From contig CALJHE010000014.1 in assembly GCA_938075675.1 (NCBI GenBank), positions 103,721 through 167,720 on the forward strand: a stretch of DNA of 64,000 bases. The letters are read 5' to 3'. The position numbers and the translations under genes were made by a program. The notes below the pieces were generated by a model. The model had not been told where the DNA came from. It did no database searches and was given only the letters and a program-made list of their open reading frames with translations. The stretch comes from Candidatus Poseidoniaceae archaeon. Lineage in GTDB: Archaea; Thermoplasmatota; Poseidoniia; Poseidoniales; Poseidoniaceae. Of this stretch, positions 45,828 through 54,816 are shown piece by piece (the first letter of the stretch is position 1; each line of letters begins with the position of its first letter).

Positions 45828-46961
45828 ATGGGCGAAGAGGTCGCACTTCTGGATGAAGCGGATGAAGTCCATGATGTTCTCCCGTTTCGATTAGATGACA
45901 TCAGCCCAATCATTGCTTTTTCAGGAATCCACCCCATGGCAGAGCCAATTGACAAGATACAATCTGAAATTCGATTTCAGACGAAATTGGCAGTAAGGGA
46001 ATGGAACAGTGAATACTGGATTACGCTCGCTCTTGGATTAGCCGGGTTCTTGTTAGGAGCAATATCTCCAGAACTCCTCTCAGGGGGAGATCCTCTCCAG
46101 ACCGGCTATGATGGTCTAACCTCAGTAGTTGGAATCGCATTCTTTCAGATGCTTCTCTCGTTGATATGTTGGGGTATTTTTGCAATGCAAATTTGGCGAC
46201 TCTTTCCAATCATGCGCATTCACGCAATCTCACTGCTGGTGTTTTGGAATATCACCATGTTTTCACAAATCCTGTTTCATGAAAAGCATATTGACTTCCC
46301 ATCTGGCGCCATACTTGGAGACATGATGCTTGGAACCCTCGCCATACTTGTCGTTCTTTTCTTCATTTACAATTTTGCGAAAGCGGTCGTTGAGACAAGA
46401 GATATGCATGTTGAGGAATTTCACGTTCACGAAGATGTGCGGCTTATGGAAATCGAAATGGCAGAACATTCGCTTCGGGGCTGGGGTTTCATGCTCGGTG
46501 CATGGTTCATCATGATTCTTATCTCATCCTGGGCCGGAGTTCACTTTATTTCAGAAAGAGGAGGGGAACGAATCGGTTCTCTAACACTACACATTCTCGC
46601 TGGAATTGTATCTCTACCGATGTATATGGGCATTGTCTGGTATCCACAGAGAATGCTTGGAACCGGAACACAAGTAACGACAAACGCTGCTGTTAAAGCA
46701 CAAAATGAAATGACTGGCGAACTCGTTGCAGATGTTCAGCAGGAATCACAATGCCCAGAATGTGAAGCGCCTGTTTCGATTTTCAGAAATGAAAAAGGTG
46801 CGGTCGTGATCCCTTGCCCAACTACAGGATGTCGAAAATCAAATGCGGTGGGTACAAAGTGTACATCATGCTCAACAGCCACACCAACCCGGTACGATTG
46901 TCCTGCGTGTGGAATAAATGCTCCCGCACTTGACTTTTTGAAAGATGTGGAGGCTTGGTAA
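45828..46961 (+). CDS. Membrane protein with C-terminal zinc ribbons
   Basis: 377 residues, not assigned to a family. About six membrane helices occur in two blocks (about residues 64-180 and 225-280), separated by a charged segment (ETRDMHVEEFHVHEDVRLMEIEMAEH) with several histidines. The C-terminal 70 residues are two adjacent zinc-ribbon-like modules: CPEC...CPTTGC and CTSC...CPAC. These probably bind zinc in the cytoplasm. The stop TAA overlaps the ATG of the cysteine desulfurase by one base (TAATG), so translation of the two is coupled. Confidence 0.8.
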   Translation: MGEEVALLDEADEVHDVLPFRLDDISPIIAFSGIHPMAEPIDKIQSEIRFQTKLAVREWNSEYWITLALGLAGFLLGAISPELLSGGDPLQTGYDGLTSVVGIAFFQMLLSLICWGIFAMQIWRLFPIMRIHAISLLVFWNITMFSQILFHEKHIDFPSGAILGDMMLGTLAILVVLFFIYNFAKAVVETRDMHVEEFHVHEDVRLMEIEMAEHSLRGWGFMLGAWFIMILISSWAGVHFISERGGERIGSLTLHILAGIVSLPMYMGIVWYPQRMLGTGTQVTTNAAVKAQNEMTGELVADVQQESQCPECEAPVSIFRNEKGAVVIPCPTTGCRKSNAVGTKCTSCSTATPTRYDCPACGINAPALDFLKDVEAW

Positions 46962-48184
46962 TGAATCTAAAGAACATTCGAACGCAATTTCCTACGCTAC
47001 GACAGGAATCAGCGCCGGCATATCTCGACAACGCCTGCGTAACACTCAAACCAGATTGTGTCGTTGAAGCAATCAATGACTATTACACCAAAACCCCAGG
47101 TTGCGGTGGAAGGTCAGTACATCGTTATGGAACAGCAGTTTCAAGGGCAACTAGCGACGCAAGAATCAAACTGCAAAAATTCTTGAACGCTGAATCTGCC
47201 AATGAAGTCGTGTTCACGAGAAACGCCACACACTCACTCAACCAGGTAGCTCATGGAATGAAATGGGAGGCAGGTGATGTCGTGCTTACTACCGATAGAG
47301 AACACAACTCAAACCTTGTACCGTGGTTGCAACTTGAAAAAGAGCAAGGTATTGACCACCGAGTTGTTGCTTCACATGCGGACAATACATTTGACATCGA
47401 GGCATTTGAAATGGCATGTTCAGATGCAGGTGAACGACTCAAGATGGTTTCCATGAGCCAAGTTGGCAATTTAGATGGTGTACAAATACCAATCAAAGAG
47501 ATAGCTCGAATAGCACACGACCATGGTGCATTGGTCTGTGTTGACGGAGCACAGTCAACTCCACACATGAAGGTCGATGTTCAAGACTTGGATGTCGATT
47601 TCATGGCTTTCTCCGTCCACAAAATGTGTGGGCCATCTGGCATGGGTGGACTATGGGGTCGCTACGACCTACTTGAGAATCTTCGAACGATTCAATCCGG
47701 AGGCCAAACCGTTTCATCATCAACATATGACTCCATTGACTGGGCTCAACCACCAGCTCGTTTTGAGGGAGGGCTCGGCAATTTCTCTGGAATCATAGCG
47801 ACTGGCGCAGCAATCGACTTCCTATCCCAATACAACATGAACGACATACATGCGCACGAGATTAAACTTAACAGAATAATGACGGACGGTATCAAAGATT
47901 TGCCAGGCATCGAAATCATTGGCCCAAAGGATCCGAAGTATCGCGGCGGAATATGTTCAATTTTACTTGACGAACTACCAGCACACGATATTGCGATTCT
48001 TCTCGATGAGGCAGCAGGGGTTATGGTGCGCAGCGGTCAACATTGCGTTCACTCATGGTTTAACGCAAGAGGACACTCAAACGGCTCGCTAAGAGCCTCT
48101 GCCTACATGTACAATACCGAAGAAGAAGCGAACTTGTTTGCCGAGACTTTTTCAGAGGCCGTACATGCATTCACTGCAAAGTGA
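46961..48184 (+). CDS. Cysteine desulfurase, SufS-like
   Basis: Class V PLP enzyme that takes sulfur from cysteine as a persulfide for Fe-S clusters or tRNA thiolation. 407 residues: YLDNACVTLKP, NEVVFTRNATHSLN, TTDREHNSNLVPW, VCVDGAQSTPHMKVDVQDL, the PLP lysine K221 in FSVHKMCGPSGMGGL, and the catalytic cysteine C362 in VRSGQHCVHSW. GGAGG stands 6 bases before the ATG, which overlaps the previous stop. No sufBCD or scaffold gene is nearby. A related class V lyase with another substrate is a minor alternative. Confidence 0.9.
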   Translation: MNLKNIRTQFPTLRQESAPAYLDNACVTLKPDCVVEAINDYYTKTPGCGGRSVHRYGTAVSRATSDARIKLQKFLNAESANEVVFTRNATHSLNQVAHGMKWEAGDVVLTTDREHNSNLVPWLQLEKEQGIDHRVVASHADNTFDIEAFEMACSDAGERLKMVSMSQVGNLDGVQIPIKEIARIAHDHGALVCVDGAQSTPHMKVDVQDLDVDFMAFSVHKMCGPSGMGGLWGRYDLLENLRTIQSGGQTVSSSTYDSIDWAQPPARFEGGLGNFSGIIATGAAIDFLSQYNMNDIHAHEIKLNRIMTDGIKDLPGIEIIGPKDPKYRGGICSILLDELPAHDIAILLDEAAGVMVRSGQHCVHSWFNARGHSNGSLRASAYMYNTEEEANLFAETFSEAVHAFTAK

Positions 48185-48193
48185 GGTGTCAGG

Positions 48194-49345
48194 ATGGAGA
48201 GCTCGAAGCAAGAAAACGACATCCAACTGTTAGAAGAGAGCGATTTGCCATCACAGATCTCAAACGACATGACGGAGGAAAATCTAGCATCCGTTCAAAA
48301 ATTTGTTGCAGTTTGCGTCACTGTCCTCATGATTTGCTCGATGATTTACATCGGCACCATCATCTTCGGCGGGGATGGATTCGTCACATACCGTCCGGGT
48401 GACTCAGCACTTGAGTCCCAAGAAATATATTCTGACCTCATTGATTTTAGTGGGATTAAACTGAACGGAAACGGTGTCACAGTCTGCATTGTAGATTCAG
48501 GCATCATGCCGGAACACGTGGATATCGAAGATGCAGATATTGTTATGTGGAAAGATTTTGTTCAAAACCGAGCGAATCCATACGATGACCACGGTCACGG
48601 AACAAGCATGGCGGGTATTCTCATTGCTGATGGATGGATGAAAGGAATTGCACCTAAGGTCAACCTCTTGGTAGCAAAGGCCCTCTCTGAAGATGGAACT
48701 GGTGACGATGGAATCGTAGCAGAGGCCATTGATTGGTGTGTTACCAACGGTGCCGATATTATCTCACTCTCGCTCGGCGGCGCACCAGATATTCTACCCC
48801 TCAACATCGGCTCCGGTAGAGGTTCAGACGATGCATCTGCAGATGCAATTGACCAGGGTGTTTTCGTAATCGCTGCTGCAGGAAACGACGGCGGTGACGA
48901 AGACGACGGTGATGTGTCAAGCCCTTGCAGTGAAAGATTGGTCATTTGTGTCGGTGGCGTTAAGCAAAACGGTGAGCATTGGAGCGGTTCTTCAACCGGT
49001 GACAACAACGGTCGTGCATTCCCTTTCATGCTACCCCGCGCTGACCCGAACCAGAAGCCAGAACTCGTTGCTCCCGCACAAAGAGTTCCGGTCATCAACT
49101 ACGAAGGATCCTGGTCATTGGTCGATGGTACCAGTGCTGCAACAGTCTACGTAACCGGTGCGATAGCTCTCCTTCTTCAGGAGAATCCCGAACTTGCCGA
49201 ATCAACATCTTCGAGCAATTCAGAACAAGTAAAGGAATGGATTCAGCAATCTGTGCAACCCGAAGAAGGGCAAACAGGTCACGATGATGACTATGGATAT
49301 GGACTGTTGAAAATACAAGCTTTACTCGATCAAGCGAGCGAGTAG
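48194..49345 (+). CDS. Membrane-anchored subtilisin-like protease (S8), signal-anchor type
   Basis: 383 residues. The N-terminus is cytoplasmic and acidic for about 35 residues, then comes one membrane helix (VAVCVTVLMICSMIYIGTIIF), so the protease faces outward on a type II anchor and has little room for a propeptide. The S8 catalytic set is complete: D101 (CIVDSGI), H135 (DDHGHGTSMAG), the oxyanion asparagine in IAAAGNDGG, and S314 (DGTSAATVYVTG). It is shorter and anchored at the opposite end compared with the subtilisin at 36.6-39.1 kb. It lies 9 bases after the desulfurase gene and its stop is one base from that of the convergent methyltransferase. Confidence 0.92.
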   Translation: MESSKQENDIQLLEESDLPSQISNDMTEENLASVQKFVAVCVTVLMICSMIYIGTIIFGGDGFVTYRPGDSALESQEIYSDLIDFSGIKLNGNGVTVCIVDSGIMPEHVDIEDADIVMWKDFVQNRANPYDDHGHGTSMAGILIADGWMKGIAPKVNLLVAKALSEDGTGDDGIVAEAIDWCVTNGADIISLSLGGAPDILPLNIGSGRGSDDASADAIDQGVFVIAAAGNDGGDEDDGDVSSPCSERLVICVGGVKQNGEHWSGSSTGDNNGRAFPFMLPRADPNQKPELVAPAQRVPVINYEGSWSLVDGTSAATVYVTGAIALLLQENPELAESTSSSNSEQVKEWIQQSVQPEEGQTGHDDDYGYGLLKIQALLDQASE

Positions 49346-49346
49346 T

Positions 49347-50090
49347 CTATTTCTTGGTCAATGCCACGAGCGTTCCCCCGAACAGCGGCATGAAAGCAAT
49401 GTGATGTGTCTCATTTGCTGATTGGATGAACGCCATCCACTGGTTGAAGCCTTCAACAAGTTTCATTCCCTCCGTGTCGGATTCATCGATGTCACCGAGA
49501 GGCATGTCCGGCTCCACAGTAAACAAAACTCCACCTGTAGAAAGGAACGGTAGAAGTGATTCTACATGCCGAGCCCTTTGTTCTGATGTGCCATCTACAA
49601 TGATTGCATCTTGATTTCTTTCAAGGGGAGGAGAGCCTATTTCGACACCAGTCGATGAAGCAGCGAACCAAGCGTTCGATTCGCCTATCAAGACATCGAT
49701 ATTGCCGACTACAATTTTGGTGTAGGATTCCGCATCATGGCGCAACATCAAGCGTCGCAGGATGACCGCAAACTTTGCACCATCTTCGACCAACTGGTAT
49801 TGCGCAGGATGCTTACTATCAAGAGCAAACATATCGTAAATCCAGGCACTGCGATGTCCTATGCCAGCTCCGACTTCGAGAATTGATTGAGGTTGCAATC
49901 TTCCCAATGCATCACGAAGTCTTCGGAGAATCGAAATCGACCATGTCTTCAATCCCATGTGTTGCAATTGAACACCTATGTTCGTTGCAATCTCCGGCTC
50001 GTCACGTGAGCGTGTTGAATCTGGGGAGAGGAGATGGGCCAAGACACCGTCTTTTCCAATCTCACTTTGGACTCCATCATCCCCGGCCAT
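49347..50090 (-). CDS. Class I SAM-dependent methyltransferase-like protein
   Basis: 247 residues. The Rossmann-type motif I reads ILEVGAGIGHRSAWI near residue 70, followed by an acidic residue at the end of the next strand (YQLVEDG). A later DAIIVDGTSEQRARHVESLLPFLSTGGVLFTVEP segment fits motifs post-IV to VI and resembles small O-methyltransferases. Substrate unknown. It is divergent from the HVO_0476-family gene, with 87 bases between the starts. Confidence 0.75.
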   Translation of the reverse strand: MAGDDGVQSEIGKDGVLAHLLSPDSTRSRDEPEIATNIGVQLQHMGLKTWSISILRRLRDALGRLQPQSILEVGAGIGHRSAWIYDMFALDSKHPAQYQLVEDGAKFAVILRRLMLRHDAESYTKIVVGNIDVLIGESNAWFAASSTGVEIGSPPLERNQDAIIVDGTSEQRARHVESLLPFLSTGGVLFTVEPDMPLGDIDESDTEGMKLVEGFNQWMAFIQSANETHHIAFMPLFGGTLVALTKK

Positions 50091-50177
50091 GTGGTCCCCT
50101 TACGGCGAAACTCCTTCAAGACTTGGTTACGCACAGCCGATGACTTCAAGCGTGAGAGGTATGGCGCATAGGTAGGG

Positions 50178-50987
50178 ATGTCCATGGACGAGCGAGCGGA
50201 AGAAGACGGTTTCATCGAAGAAGATGACGCTGAGTTCCTGGAAGAGGACGAAGTACTTCTTGAAAATGCAGTTCTTTGCCCGACATGCAATGAGATGACT
50301 GGTCATCTCATCCTCAACGAAAAACCGAAAGGCAGCGGAGCAGACTATCTCCTCCAATGTGAAGATTGCAGTAAAGTCCACAAGGTGCACATCCGACCGC
50401 CACCTGTTGTCAAGATTCCATTCGTCCTCACCGAAGGGCCGTCTTCAATGACCCGAGTTATTGAGATTGATTCTGATGAAGTTCTTGAAAGAGAAGATGT
50501 ATTTCAAGAAGAAGATAAACTCTGGTCAATTAATCAAATAGAGCACAAAGATGGACGTTTACTCAAATATTGCCTGGCGAGCGATATTGCAAGAGCATCG
50601 GCACTGCGTTGCGACATGGTTCGTGTCAAACTCACCATGACCCGTGGTGAAGATTCAACTGCAGATGTCTTGGTCGTACCTGCTGAAACGACATATACGG
50701 CAGGGCACCTTATTGAATTAGACGATCAAACATGGCGTATTCGAGCCATTCACACTGGCCGAGGCCGAACGCTTCGGGGTACTGTAGAAGCGCCTGACAT
50801 CAAGCGAATGTATCTGCATGAACCTCCGAACCCTGAGTATTTCGCACCTCGTACACCTCGTGAAAGACGTCAAGCATGGAAGGAAGGGAAACTTGGATTC
50901 AACCCAAATCCAATTCTGCCAAAGGAGATTGTCAAGAAGGGCGTCACTCCGAGTAACAAGCGCAAGCAGAAAAAGCCTCGGAGATAA
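50178..50987 (+). CDS. HVO_0476 family zinc-ribbon protein
   Basis: An archaea-specific conserved protein of unknown role (COG1326-like). 269 residues: an acidic start, a zinc ribbon with C34-xx-C37 and C61-xx-C64 (LCPTCNEMTGHLIL...QCEDCSKVHKVHI), two small beta domains, and a basic C-terminal tail (KRKQKKPRR) that could contact nucleic acid. The family is often found near translation or transcription genes. Its TAA stop is directly followed by the antiparallel stop of the proline dehydrogenase gene. Confidence 0.85.
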   Translation: MSMDERAEEDGFIEEDDAEFLEEDEVLLENAVLCPTCNEMTGHLILNEKPKGSGADYLLQCEDCSKVHKVHIRPPPVVKIPFVLTEGPSSMTRVIEIDSDEVLEREDVFQEEDKLWSINQIEHKDGRLLKYCLASDIARASALRCDMVRVKLTMTRGEDSTADVLVVPAETTYTAGHLIELDDQTWRIRAIHTGRGRTLRGTVEAPDIKRMYLHEPPNPEYFAPRTPRERRQAWKEGKLGFNPNPILPKEIVKKGVTPSNKRKQKKPRR

Positions 50988-51965
50988 TCAAGGCCGATTC
51001 GTCCAAGGCATGAGGAAGGCTTTGGCGTATTGTTTACCAAGTGTCGGATTTTCCTGTAATCGGCGAATACTGTATTCATACCATTTCTCACCATAAGGCA
51101 CGTACACTCTCGTACGATGGCCTGCTTTTGCAAGTTTTCTCCGCAAAGGGCCTCGTACACCCAGCAGCATTTGGAACTCATACCCCGGGCCTTTCGCATC
51201 TCGTTGAGGACCAGCGTTGCTTCTCGGATCGGGGATGTTCGGGCCCATACCGTACGCTTCAAGCGCCGATTTAGCGTATTCGATTACCGGGATATCATGG
51301 CTGGCGATTGAACAGTACGAGCCGGCAGCGAGCATACGGTCAATGCACGCATTTGTTGAATCGACAATGTCTTGGTACGAAGTGAAAGCAATATCCTCTG
51401 GTTCAAGATAAATGCCTTTGCAAATTCGGTAATCAGCGTTTGGCCCAAGTTCGGTTTCAAGTTCGTTGATGTCGTCAAGCGTTCTGAAAAGGCGACCTTG
51501 AAGAACGGTTCCAACGTTCGTAAGACCTCGTTTGTGTAAGTTGATAACAGCCTGAATCGTTGAAGTGGTCACGCGATGATCCTCCATGTCCAACCGAACG
51601 AAGAGATTGTGAGTATGTGCGGTACGAACGAGTTTTTCGATATTATCCATGCCCTTTTGTTCATCGATGAGCAAACCAAAAGCGGTAGGCTTGATGGATA
51701 AGTTGGCATCGAGATTATTTGCAGTTATTGCTTCAATGACCTTCATGTATTCATCAATAAAAAACTGTGCTTCTTCGATTGAAGAAATCTCTTCACCGAG
51801 GACATCCACTGTGAAACACGCATCTTCTTTGGACAGTCGCTTCATAATTTCTACGGCATTCTCAATATCTGGTCCTGCGACATATCGCCGTGAAACCCAG
51901 CCTACAAACCATCGAGGCATGCGGATGGTCATGGCTACGATTGATTTTGAAACCCACCCGACCAT
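50988..51965 (-). CDS. Proline dehydrogenase (monofunctional)
   Basis: FAD enzyme oxidising proline to pyrroline-5-carboxylate and feeding electrons to quinone at the membrane. 325 residues forming one (beta-alpha)8 barrel, with FTVDVLGEEI, LSIKPTAFGL, VRLDMEDHRVTTST, YRICKGIYLEP, IASHDIPVIEYA and the C-terminal signature RVYVPYGEKWYEYSIRRLQENP. The hydrophobic N-terminus could dock on the membrane. The pyrroline-5-carboxylate dehydrogenase is not fused and not in the window. With the Xaa-Pro peptidase it points to use of proline-rich peptides. Confidence 0.93.
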   Translation of the reverse strand: MVGWVSKSIVAMTIRMPRWFVGWVSRRYVAGPDIENAVEIMKRLSKEDACFTVDVLGEEISSIEEAQFFIDEYMKVIEAITANNLDANLSIKPTAFGLLIDEQKGMDNIEKLVRTAHTHNLFVRLDMEDHRVTTSTIQAVINLHKRGLTNVGTVLQGRLFRTLDDINELETELGPNADYRICKGIYLEPEDIAFTSYQDIVDSTNACIDRMLAAGSYCSIASHDIPVIEYAKSALEAYGMGPNIPDPRSNAGPQRDAKGPGYEFQMLLGVRGPLRRKLAKAGHRTRVYVPYGEKWYEYSIRRLQENPTLGKQYAKAFLMPWTNRP

Positions 51966-52028
51966 ACGCTCACCTTATTGTGTGTCAGTGAAGGAGACTC
52001 TTGAGGCTTACCTTCCTCAGTGCTCTCA

Positions 52029-52994
52029 TTAAGATTCAAGCAGAGCACGAATGTTCTTTGAAGTGAGAAGAGGCGCTTGAAGTGTGGCTAGATGATCACG
52101 AATTGCTTGTCGCTGCCAACCTTTGAAGGCCTTTTTGTCCATTGAAAAGATAATTTTTCCATTCGGAAAAGCGATTTGAGTTGAACGGAATGCTGCATTA
52201 ATCGATTGCTTCCAATTACCACCCGGCAAATCTCCATCGTCGCTTGGTGGGGTAAACGGCAAGGCATAGGTAGCTAACATGTGCCCAATGTGGACACCAT
52301 CCAATTGTGCAAGGAGATTCGCACGTGGAGCGTAATGTCCACCACCAAGTGTTATCAAAACTAAATCACCGTTGTTTGATTCTGCATCCCATAGTCCAAA
52401 CCCTTCACCACCATCCAAACCTAATCCACGATGGATGATTCCAGCGAGGCATTCAGCAGCAGGAACATGCCCCCATGTTGCGTCGGTCGATCCGACTTCG
52501 ATGAAAAGTGAGGGTACTTCCAACCAAGGCCCATGATGAGTGACTTCCAGCGAGGTATCAAAATCAAGGCCCAAATCGGTCGACGAAGCGACGAGGAGGA
52601 GTTCCTTCCACCAAGATGACAGTCGTGGAGAGGGAGGGGGTGCATCACCCGCTTTTCCACCGTAGAGTGGTTCTTCACCAGTATCGAGTTGCATCACCCC
52701 GATGGGGTGTAAAGTGAGCGAGGGGCGACCACTAGCTGCAGAGTGCCTCGATGGGAAAATGACTTCGGATGGCGATTCACCTGTCGCTTCAAACCAGCGC
52801 CGAGCGAGATAGTCCTCACGTAGAATACTGCCTGGCATATACCAGATTCTACAATTGCGTAGTCCAAATGCAGGGTTACCCTCAACATCAGCAAGAGGCG
52901 TCCACTCTGCAAGCCGCATCAGGGCATCTGCCTGGTTGGTCGATGCAATGTCAGTGCTACTCACTGCGATTAAAACAATCTTGTCACCGCCCAT
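52029..52994 (-). CDS. dtdA: D-aminoacyl-tRNA deacylase, DTD2 (archaeal/plant type)
   Basis: Removes D-amino acids wrongly attached to tRNA. 321 residues, slightly longer than usual. Family motifs: FPSRHSAASGRPSLTLHPIG, EVTHHGPWLEVPSLFIEVGSTDATW and TLGGGHYAPR. It stands alone, divergent from an unknown gene with 75 bases between starts. A short spacer of 63 bases separates it from the downstream proline dehydrogenase start, so the two may share a transcript. Confidence 0.93.
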   Translation of the reverse strand: MGGDKIVLIAVSSTDIASTNQADALMRLAEWTPLADVEGNPAFGLRNCRIWYMPGSILREDYLARRWFEATGESPSEVIFPSRHSAASGRPSLTLHPIGVMQLDTGEEPLYGGKAGDAPPPSPRLSSWWKELLLVASSTDLGLDFDTSLEVTHHGPWLEVPSLFIEVGSTDATWGHVPAAECLAGIIHRGLGLDGGEGFGLWDAESNNGDLVLITLGGGHYAPRANLLAQLDGVHIGHMLATYALPFTPPSDDGDLPGGNWKQSINAAFRSTQIAFPNGKIIFSMDKKAFKGWQRQAIRDHLATLQAPLLTSKNIRALLES

Positions 52995-53069
52995 ACCTCA
53001 ACGATGCAACAGTGACTTTTGAATATCCCCCATACGAGTATTGACAAAGTGTCACGAAGACCGAGGTGT

Positions 53070-53996
53070 ATGTCCGTTGGTAAGGTGAACCCACTTCCGT
53101 TCCACCCAAACCAAATTCTCCGATGGGATGAAGGGTATGTCGCCATAGGCGTTGACGGTGATTTTCTCTACTTGGATCATAATCTCGTGCAAAAAGGTGA
53201 GCCGAAAAAACCATTCCCAAGTTCGGTAAAAAAAGCAGTGATTGTGGAAAACCGACTAATTGCATCGTGGATAGAACACGAACTCATGGTTGCTCGTATC
53301 GCTGGATTCGACCTTGGTACTGAGTTCGTGAACGGCCCGGAGCGAGGTGATTTGCGCTCAAGGACAACCATTGCCGCAGCACTTCACCCGGAAGGTACTG
53401 CATGGTCGCATGTTCTCGATGCTGAACCACTAGCAATGGGTGCAAATCAGACACAGTTCGCCTTCATGCTTTGGAAGAGAGGCCTTTACTCGATGGGAAC
53501 CGATGCTGGAGAGCACTGGAGAACAGCAGAACCAGGTTGGAAGGAACTGGAGAAACTTCCCCATGCTGAAGTGACCGTCGAAATCACATTTGATGATGAT
53601 AGACTCCATGTTTGGTCCAGAGGTGGCGGGAGAATCACATACGATTCTGGAAGTGGAAGACGACTCGAGTCGATTCTCATTCCCTTTGAAGGGATACTCA
53701 ACTCAGTATATTCAAGCAATGGAGAGCATTTACTTTGCTTTGACAGCGGCGATATTGTTTGGTTTTCAAACGGTGAAATAAAAAAATCCGAATCCCTAAG
53801 CGGTGCAGTACAACATGCAGTTTGGAATGAGGAGTTTCAGCGATGGCACATTGCTGGATGGAGAGAGGAATGTGTATGGTCCATGGACGAACTGAAACGT
53901 TCGCAACTGGATGAGATTCCTGTGCAGATTGTAGAATGCACGGATCACACTTACGTTTTAATGAACAACGGACATTTTATCCCCTCAACACTGTGA
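53070..53996 (+). CDS. Protein of unknown function, beta-propeller-like
   Basis: Not recognised. 308 residues with regularly spaced beta strands and W/G-rich turns (RWDEGYVAIGVDGDFLYLD, LHVWSRGGGRITYDSGSG, LLCFDSGDIVWFSNGEI), as in repeat beta-propellers; no signal peptide. AGGTGT lies directly before the ATG at 53070. A longer frame from 53019 has no ribosome-binding site. Its 3' end is 90 bases from the convergent S27ae gene, one of only two convergent pairs here whose ends do not touch. Confidence 0.7.
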   Translation: MSVGKVNPLPFHPNQILRWDEGYVAIGVDGDFLYLDHNLVQKGEPKKPFPSSVKKAVIVENRLIASWIEHELMVARIAGFDLGTEFVNGPERGDLRSRTTIAAALHPEGTAWSHVLDAEPLAMGANQTQFAFMLWKRGLYSMGTDAGEHWRTAEPGWKELEKLPHAEVTVEITFDDDRLHVWSRGGGRITYDSGSGRRLESILIPFEGILNSVYSSNGEHLLCFDSGDIVWFSNGEIKKSESLSGAVQHAVWNEEFQRWHIAGWREECVWSMDELKRSQLDEIPVQIVECTDHTYVLMNNGHFIPSTL

Positions 53997-54086
53997 TAGA
54001 CTCAAGCAATGCCAATCTTGCAGTAAGAGTGAACTTGGTTCGAACTCACACGAGTTCAAGCACAGCAGTTCAATTGCGAACTATGT

Positions 54087-54260
54087 TCAAGCAATTGGTT
54101 CTGTGTGACCGCATCGACCGCAGGATTTGCGATCTTTGTGAGTCGCAAGAAAAACTCCAGGGCCGCAAGCCGGACAGAATTCAGCCTTGCGGGTGAGTGT
54201 TCCGTCTTCACCGACGGAATACTTGGACCACTTTGCGCCAGCCTTAGGACCGTCTCCCAT
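54087..54260 (-). CDS. rps27ae: Ribosomal protein S27ae
   Basis: A 57-residue zinc protein of the small subunit. Translation gives [20 protein letters not shown] at the N-terminus and a C4 zinc finger C29-xx-C32 ... C47-xx-C50 ([27 protein letters not shown]). The ATG overlaps the S24e stop by one base (TGATG). This is the last gene of the rpoE1-spt4-rps24e-rps27ae operon, a widely kept archaeal order. Confidence 0.96.
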   Translation of the reverse strand: MGDGPKAGAKWSKYSVGEDGTLTRKAEFCPACGPGVFLATHKDRKSCGRCGHTEPIA

Positions 54261-54589
54261 CACTGGTCACCTCCTTCGTCAGCAGTTGCGCCTTCTTCAG
54301 GTGCTTTGCCAGAGCGGAATTGCTCATGGCGCTTGTGGATGAATTCAGGTTCGACAGTCATCGAAGCGGAATCGCCGTAAATGAAAGCCTTACCAGTCGT
54401 GAGAGGTTGACCAAATCGAGTATTGCATTCCTTAACTACGATGCAATCAGGGTTTGATCCAGGTTCGAGGGTTTTCACAAGGTCCATGACAGCCTTGCGA
54501 GAAGGCGTAGATTGGCCGATGTGTTGCCAGCGGAAGTTGATTTCCACTCGGTTGAGTAACTTGTTTTCTTTGCGTGATACGATTTCCAT
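54260..54589 (-). CDS. rps24e: Ribosomal protein S24e
   Basis: 109 residues: [19 protein letters not shown] at the start, [17 protein letters not shown], and [19 protein letters not shown], all typical of S24e. It has an Ala/Glu/Gly-rich acidic tail. The ATG at 54589 is chosen rather than 54598 because GGAG directly abuts the earlier ATG but lies 9 bases before the later one. It follows spt4 after 13 bases and is coupled to S27ae. Confidence 0.96.
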   Translation of the reverse strand: MEIVSRKENKLLNRVEINFRWQHIGQSTPSRKAVMDLVKTLEPGSNPDCIVVKECNTRFGQPLTTGKAFIYGDSASMTVEPEFIHKRHEQFRSGKAPEEGATADEGGDQ

Positions 54590-54602
54590 ATTTTTCATCT
54601 CC

Positions 54603-54806
54603 TTAACGAATACTTACTTTGAGAGCATACTTTCCTGGCTGTTCAACCTTCAACCGCTTTGCAATTTCTGAGCGAGCGGGATTCATGATAATGACATATC
54701 CTTGGTGCTCGGAAGAAACACGAGCAGAGGGGTGACGAGGACACATGTCCACGCCGTCATCGAGTACAAGGTGACATTCACCGCATGCAAAAGGAATCTT
54801 TACCAT
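54603..54806 (-). CDS. spt4: RNA polymerase subunit E''/Spt4
   Basis: 67-residue partner of Spt5 in transcription elongation. Zinc ligands C8-xx-C11 and C22 are present. Where archaeal Spt4 normally has CPxC, this one reads CPRH, so the fourth ligand would be H25, a CCCH site. The rest (GYVIIMNPARSEIAKRL, GKYALKVSIR) is standard. GAGGTG lies 6 bases before the ATG, within the 10-base gap after rpoE1. Confidence 0.93.
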   Translation of the reverse strand: MVKIPFACGECHLVLDDGVDMCPRHPSARVSSEHQGYVIIMNPARSEIAKRLKVEQPGKYALKVSIR

Positions 54807-54816
54807 ACATCACACC

